Assembly: GCA_965203835.1 (NCBI GenBank)
Contig: OZ241919.1
Span: 124,001-188,000, forward strand
DNA from: CBDCFV01 sp965203835
Lineage (GTDB): Bacteria; Chloroflexota; Dehalococcoidia; Lucifugimonadales; UBA3495
DNA: 64,000 nucleotides
Direction of reading: 5' to 3'
In this document: positions 59,492 to 64,000 of the stretch, one piece after another
Numbering within the stretch: position 1 is the stretch's first letter
Layout of the letters: each line of letters begins with the position of its first letter
The notes under the pieces: generated by a model
The model's input: the letters and a program-made list of their open reading frames with translations, nothing else
Databases searched by the model: none
What the model was told of the DNA's origin: nothing
Program-made: the position numbers and the translations under genes

Positions 59492-60541
59492 ATGGCTATC
59501 GAGATAGATTTGAGAGTGCCTTCCTGCGGTCCGGTGACAGAAGTAGCCGAGTTTATACAGCAATGCGAGGCCGCGGGGTTTGACGGAGTCGGTTTGCTGG
59601 ACTCACAGATGCTGGAGCGCGACGTGTTCGTCAGCATGGCCCTTGCGGCTCAAGCCACCGAACGCATCCGCATCTCCGCGGCGGTGCTGAACCCGGTCAC
59701 AAGGCATCTGTCGGTAACAGCCTCGGCTGCGAAGACGGTGGCGGAAATCGCGCCCGAAAGGGTCCAGTTCTGGATTGGCCGGGGCTTCAGTTCAGTGCAA
59801 ACGGTGGGTATTCGCCCGGCTACCGTCAGACAGATGCGCCAATCGGTGCTGACCCTCAAGAGCATCCTGGCAGGGGAGGAACTGTCTTTCGGCCAAGGCA
59901 CCAGCCGCCAATCAACCAGCCGAATGCGCTACGGCGATGAGGCTGTCCCTCCGGTGTACATCGCCGCCGCCGGCCCCCGCACCATCGAGGTGGCCGGAGA
60001 GGTGGCGGACGGCGTGTTGATGCAAGTGGGCATCCACCCCAAGTCCGTTGAACTGGCCCGGCAATACCTGGAGATTGGCGCCAGACGAGCGGGGCGAGAC
60101 CCCGACGACATAGAGGTGGTCCTGACCGCCACCACGGCGATTCACGAAGACCAGAAGGAAGCGCGGGAGATGGCCCGTCCCTTGTGCGCTCAACGCTTGA
60201 TCGAGGAAAGCCACGCGCCATATCTGAGGGCCGCCGGTCTGGACCCTTCGGGGTTCGAAATCCCTCAAGGGCTGCGGGAATTGTACCCGGACGTGCCCCA
60301 CGCCGAAGACTGGGAGGAAGCGAGACGGCTGTGCGCGTTCATACCCGACGACCTGCTGGCCGAGTTGTGCGACACCATCGGGTTGATAGGGACGCCGGAG
60401 TATTGCGCTGAACAACTTCGAAAAGCCGAGGCCAACGGCATCAAGCACCTGTACCTGATGACTTCCGAGACGTACCAATACCCGCACGGGGAGCTTGCTG
60501 CGTTCAAGGAGACCATTTTCCCGGCGTTGGGTCGGGGTTGA
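59492..60541 (+). CDS. Luciferase-like (F420/FMN-dependent) oxidoreductase, MER-like
   Basis: The 349-residue protein has MAIEIDLRVPSCGPVTEVAE, CEAAGFDGVGLLDSQ, ISAAVLNPVTRHLSVTASAA, WIGRGFSSVQTVGIRPA and IGLIGTPEYCAEQLRKAEA. It resembles the methylenetetrahydromethanopterin-reductase-like branch of F420-dependent luciferase-family proteins. GGGAGG precedes the ATG at 59492. The stop overlaps the next start by 1 bp (TGATG), so it is coupled with the lipoprotein gene. Confidence 0.9.
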   Translation: MAIEIDLRVPSCGPVTEVAEFIQQCEAAGFDGVGLLDSQMLERDVFVSMALAAQATERIRISAAVLNPVTRHLSVTASAAKTVAEIAPERVQFWIGRGFSSVQTVGIRPATVRQMRQSVLTLKSILAGEELSFGQGTSRQSTSRMRYGDEAVPPVYIAAAGPRTIEVAGEVADGVLMQVGIHPKSVELARQYLEIGARRAGRDPDDIEVVLTATTAIHEDQKEAREMARPLCAQRLIEESHAPYLRAAGLDPSGFEIPQGLRELYPDVPHAEDWEEARRLCAFIPDDLLAELCDTIGLIGTPEYCAEQLRKAEANGIKHLYLMTSETYQYPHGELAAFKETIFPALGRG

Positions 60542-61962
60542 TGCCGCTTCGCCAATGGCGGCCGCATCCTGGCGCCGTGTGTCCTGATACTGTTTCGCAA
60601 GTAGTCCGCGTCATAATCTTGATGCTGCTGGTTGCCGTCGGACCAACCGTGCTGGCGTGCAGCACACCGGAGTCGGAAACAGGAGGAGCAGTTACCTCGA
60701 CCTCTTTAACGCCAGCCTCCACTGCCGCCCCCACAGCCGGCGTAGCGGTTTCACCAGACCCTACGGGGACAATCAACCGGCTTCCAACCGAACCTCCGGC
60801 GCCGCCGCCAACGGTCAAAGCCAGTGCAATCCCCCATTCGACACTACCACTACCGCCTACAACGGAGTCCGCCGGACTACAACCCCTACAACCTATGGAA
60901 GTCTCCCCGGCATTTCCCAACCTGAGTTTCCAGCGGCTAACCAACCTGACCCAGCCCGCCGGAGAGGACGGTCTGCTGTTCGTCACGGAGCAACGAGGAC
61001 TAATCCACGGCTTCGTCAACGACCCTAACGTGTCCGGGTCTTTCATTTTTCTGGACATCACCGACAGGGTCAGCACCCGGGGCAATGAGGAAGGGTTGTT
61101 GGGATTGGCCTTCGATCCCGACTACAGCGAGAACGGCAGGTTGTACGTTTACTACTCCGCCGCGAACCCTCGGAGATCGGTCTTGTCACGATTTCAGGCA
61201 CAACCGGACGACTTGACCCAGGCCGACAGTGACAGCGAAGTCATCATCATGGAAATACCGCAGCCCTACAGCAACCACAACGGCGGCCAACTGGCTTTCG
61301 GCCTGGACGGATACCTTTACATAGGGTTGGGCGACGGCGGGAGCGGAGGAGATCCCGAGTCGAACGGGCAGGACCTCGGTACACTATTGGGGTCGGTGCT
61401 ACGCATCGACGTTTCCAGGAATACGGACCAACCGGGGTACGGTATCCCCTCGGATAATCCCTTTTCCGGCGTAAAAGGAGCGAGGGAGGAAATCTGGGCC
61501 TACGGCTTGCGGAACCCGTGGCGGTTTTCATTCGACCGTGAGAGCGGCGATTTGTGGTTGGGAGACGTGGGCCAGCGACTATGGGAGGAGATAGACCTCA
61601 TAGAAAAGGGCCGCAACTACGGTTGGAACATCATGGAGGGCGCCCATTGCTTCCGGCCCCGGACCGGATGCGATACCGGTGGTTTGGCGGCTCCGGTACT
61701 GGAGTACAGCAGCGATGAGGGATGCTCGGTAATAGGCGGCTACGTGTATCGGGGCAACAGGCTGCCGTCCTTCCAGGGCGCTTACGTCTACGCTGACTAT
61801 TGCTCGGGCAGCATTTGGGCCCTGCGGTACAGCGACGGCCAAGTGACCGAACAACGGCTGATTGCCCGATTGGACGGGAATATAACATCCTTTGGGGAGG
61901 ACGGCGAGGGCAACCTTTACATACTCACCCAGAGTTCCGGGATATACGAGTTGGTCAATTGA
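60541..61962 (+). CDS. Sorbosone dehydrogenase/PQQ-dependent aldose dehydrogenase-like lipoprotein
   Basis: The 473 residues start with a signal peptide and lipobox (VVGPTVLAC-type: LMLLVAVGPTVLACS), a Pro/Thr-rich linker (about 40-115), and a six-bladed propeller domain with LLGLAFDPDYSENGRLYVYY, the catalytic His in SNHNGGQLAFGLDGYLYIGL, GDGGSGGDPESNGQDL and WAYGLRNPWRFSFDRESGD. This is the soluble glucose/aldose dehydrogenase fold that uses PQQ. It is probably anchored to the outer face of the membrane. It shares a start/stop overlap with the LLM gene upstream. Confidence 0.88.
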   Translation: MPLRQWRPHPGAVCPDTVSQVVRVIILMLLVAVGPTVLACSTPESETGGAVTSTSLTPASTAAPTAGVAVSPDPTGTINRLPTEPPAPPPTVKASAIPHSTLPLPPTTESAGLQPLQPMEVSPAFPNLSFQRLTNLTQPAGEDGLLFVTEQRGLIHGFVNDPNVSGSFIFLDITDRVSTRGNEEGLLGLAFDPDYSENGRLYVYYSAANPRRSVLSRFQAQPDDLTQADSDSEVIIMEIPQPYSNHNGGQLAFGLDGYLYIGLGDGGSGGDPESNGQDLGTLLGSVLRIDVSRNTDQPGYGIPSDNPFSGVKGAREEIWAYGLRNPWRFSFDRESGDLWLGDVGQRLWEEIDLIEKGRNYGWNIMEGAHCFRPRTGCDTGGLAAPVLEYSSDEGCSVIGGYVYRGNRLPSFQGAYVYADYCSGSIWALRYSDGQVTEQRLIARLDGNITSFGEDGEGNLYILTQSSGIYELVN

Positions 61963-62030
61963 ATTGATAGAATAACCCCGTTACTTCACCGATAATCCAA
62001 CACCGGTTCCACAATTACGGAGAAACGACG

Positions 62031-63224
62031 ATGACAAACCCCACTATCACCATTCCCGACGCGCTGAACGCATTTTGCTTGGACACCGACGCATACTTGG
62101 CGGGCAAGCCCAGCGGGCCGCTGTCGGGCATGACCTTTGCCGCCAAGGACATCCTCGACGTGGCGGGCCACGTTACCGGAGGCGGCAACCCGGACTGGAA
62201 GGCCACCCATCAACCCGCGGAAAAGACGGCTTGGGCGGTGCAGGTTCTGGTGGACGCCGGGGCCACCATGGTTGGGAAGACCATCACCGACGAACTTACC
62301 AGGGGCATTTTCGGCGAGAACGCCCACTACGGCACACCGATAAATCCCCGCGCTCCCGGTCATGTGCCCGGCGGCTCGTCCAGCGGGTCGGCTGCGGCAG
62401 TTGCCGGCGGGCTGGTCGACTTTGCATTGGGGTCCGACACCGGCGGGTCGGTGCGGATTCCTTCCAGCTTCTGCGGCCTGTTCGGTATCCGTCCCACTCA
62501 CGGGAGGATACATCTGGACGGCATACTGCTTCAAGCGCCCAGCTACGACACCATCGGATGGTTCGCCCAGGACGTGGACACCTTCTTCCGCGTCGGGCAG
62601 GTACTTCTGGGCAACGAAATTCCGCCCAATCGGCCCCACGGGGTAGTTATCGCTGAGGATGCTTTGGAGATAGCCGACCCCGCCGTGGTGGAAGTCTTGA
62701 CTCCGCACATCGAACGTATCGCGGGGATGGCAGGCGGTTCCCGGAGAGAACGTTTGTCGCCCAACGGCCTCGTTGAATGGTCGGCCCAGCAGCAGACGCT
62801 TCAGGGCCGGGAGGCGTGGGAAACGGCACGGGACTGGCTGGACCGCACGAATCCCCGATTGAGTTTCGAGGTGGGAGACCGGTACGGTGGGTCCAGGGCC
62901 ATAACCGATGCCGAGATCGAGGCTGCCAGAGCCGCGAGATCGGAAATCCTGACACGGATGGACAACGTGCTGTCCGGGGGAACGTTCGTATGCCTGCCCA
63001 CCGCACCCAGTCCGGCCCCTCCGACAGGCCAAAGGCGTTCGGAGCGGGATCCTCTCCGGGCACGAATCAGCGCGTTGACCAGCGTAGCCGGCACCATCGG
63101 CGCACCGCAGGTGAACCTTCCCTTGGGAGAGGTGGACGGGATGCCGGTGGGGTTGTCCCTCATCGGGCCAAGGGGCGCCGATGAGGGGCTTATCGGGTTT
63201 GCCCGGGAGATCGCGGCTTTATAG
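62031..63224 (+). CDS. Amidase signature family enzyme
   Basis: The 397-residue amidase carries the Ser-cisSer-Lys triad: Lys in AAKDILDVAG, the GGSSSGSAAAVAGG motif and the nucleophile Ser in GSDTGGSVRIPSSFCGL. It is short compared with GatA (about 480 aa), similar to indole-acetamide hydrolase/AMI1-type proteins. It hydrolyses an amide to a carboxylic acid. ATG at 62031 follows GGAGAAACGACG. Confidence 0.92.
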   Translation: MTNPTITIPDALNAFCLDTDAYLAGKPSGPLSGMTFAAKDILDVAGHVTGGGNPDWKATHQPAEKTAWAVQVLVDAGATMVGKTITDELTRGIFGENAHYGTPINPRAPGHVPGGSSSGSAAAVAGGLVDFALGSDTGGSVRIPSSFCGLFGIRPTHGRIHLDGILLQAPSYDTIGWFAQDVDTFFRVGQVLLGNEIPPNRPHGVVIAEDALEIADPAVVEVLTPHIERIAGMAGGSRRERLSPNGLVEWSAQQQTLQGREAWETARDWLDRTNPRLSFEVGDRYGGSRAITDAEIEAARAARSEILTRMDNVLSGGTFVCLPTAPSPAPPTGQRRSERDPLRARISALTSVAGTIGAPQVNLPLGEVDGMPVGLSLIGPRGADEGLIGFAREIAAL

Positions 63225-63245
63225 GCCTGTCCCCCAAGTCAATGT

Positions 63246-64000
63246 TCAGTAGTAAACGTAGTTGCCCACTCCGCCGTTGGCCGATATAAGCTCGCCGGTG
63301 ATGGATTGGGCCTGCACCGATGACAGGAACACCGTCAGGAACCCGATCTCCGAGGCGTCGACCATCCGGCAGATGGCGTTGCCCCGTGGTGAACCGGCGG
63401 CAAAGTCCTGGGCCTCCACCTCTTCGGGGGTGATGCCCATCTGGGTCGCACGCTCGCCCAGCATCACGGCGGTGCGCTCGGTGCGGGTGGTGCCGGGATG
63501 GATGCAGTTGACGGTAATCCCGAACCGGCCCAACTGGTTGGACAGAGTCTTGGTCATGTGCACCATCGACACGTTGCGCGCTCCGCCGCTGAGGTTGCCG
63601 GCGACGCGGGCGTTGCCGCCGCTGATGTTGATGATGCGGCCCCAACCCTGCTCCTTCAGATAAGGAATGGCGGCGCGGGCGCACCGCAGCGCGCCAACGT
63701 ACTTCACATCGAAATCGCTGATCAAATCGTCCTCGTTCACGGTCTCGATGGGTCCGGTGGCCGTGGCCGAGCCGCCGGGCAGCGACGCGCTGTTGACCAG
63801 GATGTGCAGTCCGCCCAGCCTGCTGGCCGCCTCAGAGACGACACTGTCAACCTGCTCTTTGCTGGTCACGTCCAAGGCCAAGGGTATGATGCGCCGGCCT
63901 GTCTCGTCCTCCAGCTCGCGAGCGGTGTTCTCCAGCTCGGAAACGGTGCGGGAAGCAATGACCACATCCACTCCCTCCCGCGCCAATTCGCGGGCGATGG
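63246..64000 (-). CDS. SDR-family protein lacking the catalytic Tyr, partial (5' end beyond window)
   Basis: The gene runs off the window; its glycine-rich motif lies outside. The visible 250 residues show an SDR fold (LDVTSKEQVDSVVSEAAS, VNSASLPGG, then GRIINISGGNARVAGN). The usual YxxxK segment reads VSMVHMTK, so Val holds the Tyr position while Lys is kept. This ARNVxMxxxTK form occurs in a subgroup of SDRs. It ends with GELISANGGVGNYVYY. It is convergent with the amidase, 21 bp apart. Confidence 0.85.
   Translation of the reverse strand, partial: IARELAREGVDVVIASRTVSELENTARELEDETGRRIIPLALDVTSKEQVDSVVSEAASRLGGLHILVNSASLPGGSATATGPIETVNEDDLISDFDVKYVGALRCARAAIPYLKEQGWGRIINISGGNARVAGNLSGGARNVSMVHMTKTLSNQLGRFGITVNCIHPGTTRTERTAVMLGERATQMGITPEEVEAQDFAAGSPRGNAICRMVDASEIGFLTVFLSSVQAQSITGELISANGGVGNYVYY

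Noticed and set aside
1..64000. tRNA, rRNA and CRISPR arrays
   Set aside because: The gaps were read for cloverleaf-like or evenly spaced repeats; the only recurrent repeats are the dispersed palindromes, which are irregularly spaced and not CRISPR.

Overview
The window comes from a GC-rich bacterial chromosome (roughly 60 % by eye, not computed). Short operons run on both strands, starts are often GTG or TTG, and there are many paralogues: three luciferase-like flavin monooxygenases, two tandem FMN 2-hydroxyacid oxidases, two CaiB-type CoA-transferases, two crotonases, three SDRs and two MFS carriers. This mix, plus a Rieske dioxygenase and a 2-oxoacid:ferredoxin oxidoreductase, recalls Chloroflexota of the SAR202/Dehalococcoidia type. 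That placement is inferred from gene content only. No rRNA, tRNA, CRISPR array, prophage or transposase was seen.

Left part (1-22 kb): the end of a glycyl-tRNA synthetase gene, an unknown protein overlapping a PemK/MazF toxin and birA, and an SDR pair whose second member has lost its catalytic Tyr and Lys. A structured 360-bp gap precedes a class II Fic protein. A histidine operon follows (hisZ-like, hisG, a phospholipase C-like gene, hisD, hisC, hisB), then a ThDP enzyme. Next is a gene read through an in-frame UGA followed by an excellent bacterial SECIS hairpin, a member of the CTP-synthase-C-terminus-related selenoprotein family. Then come DUF971, FmdB, a DAO-type oxidase and a cysteinyl-tRNA synthetase fused to a GT2 glycosyltransferase domain. 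A 627-bp AT-rich, repeat-bearing gap precedes meaB.

Middle (22-37 kb): an NfeD/stomatin pair, and a FadR-type regulator with a near-consensus promoter and a perfect operator palindrome. It lies just upstream of a three-gene 2-oxoacid oxidoreductase whose alpha subunit resembles oxalate oxidoreductase. A lower-GC island carries a possible nuclease and a HEPN/MNT pair in which the nucleotidyltransferase is fused to DUF2283. A catabolic group follows: Rieske dioxygenase alpha and beta, a luciferase-like monooxygenase and a meta-cleavage-type hydrolase.

Right part (37-64 kb): tandem FMN oxidases with duplicated promoters, and a minus-strand acyl-CoA operon (two CoA-transferases, crotonase, acyl-CoA synthetase, TPR protein, TenA). 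Beyond it are an aminomutase-like aminotransferase, small redox proteins, MFS carriers, a frame-disrupted HEPN/PaREP1-like gene, a fatty acid desaturase, a 1066-residue Asp-box beta-propeller protein, a PlsY-like protein, a sorbosone-dehydrogenase-like lipoprotein, an amidase and an SDR cut by the window edge. A short palindromic repeat (core GTCATTCCCGCG..GCGGGAATCCA) recurs at least ten times in the gaps between genes.
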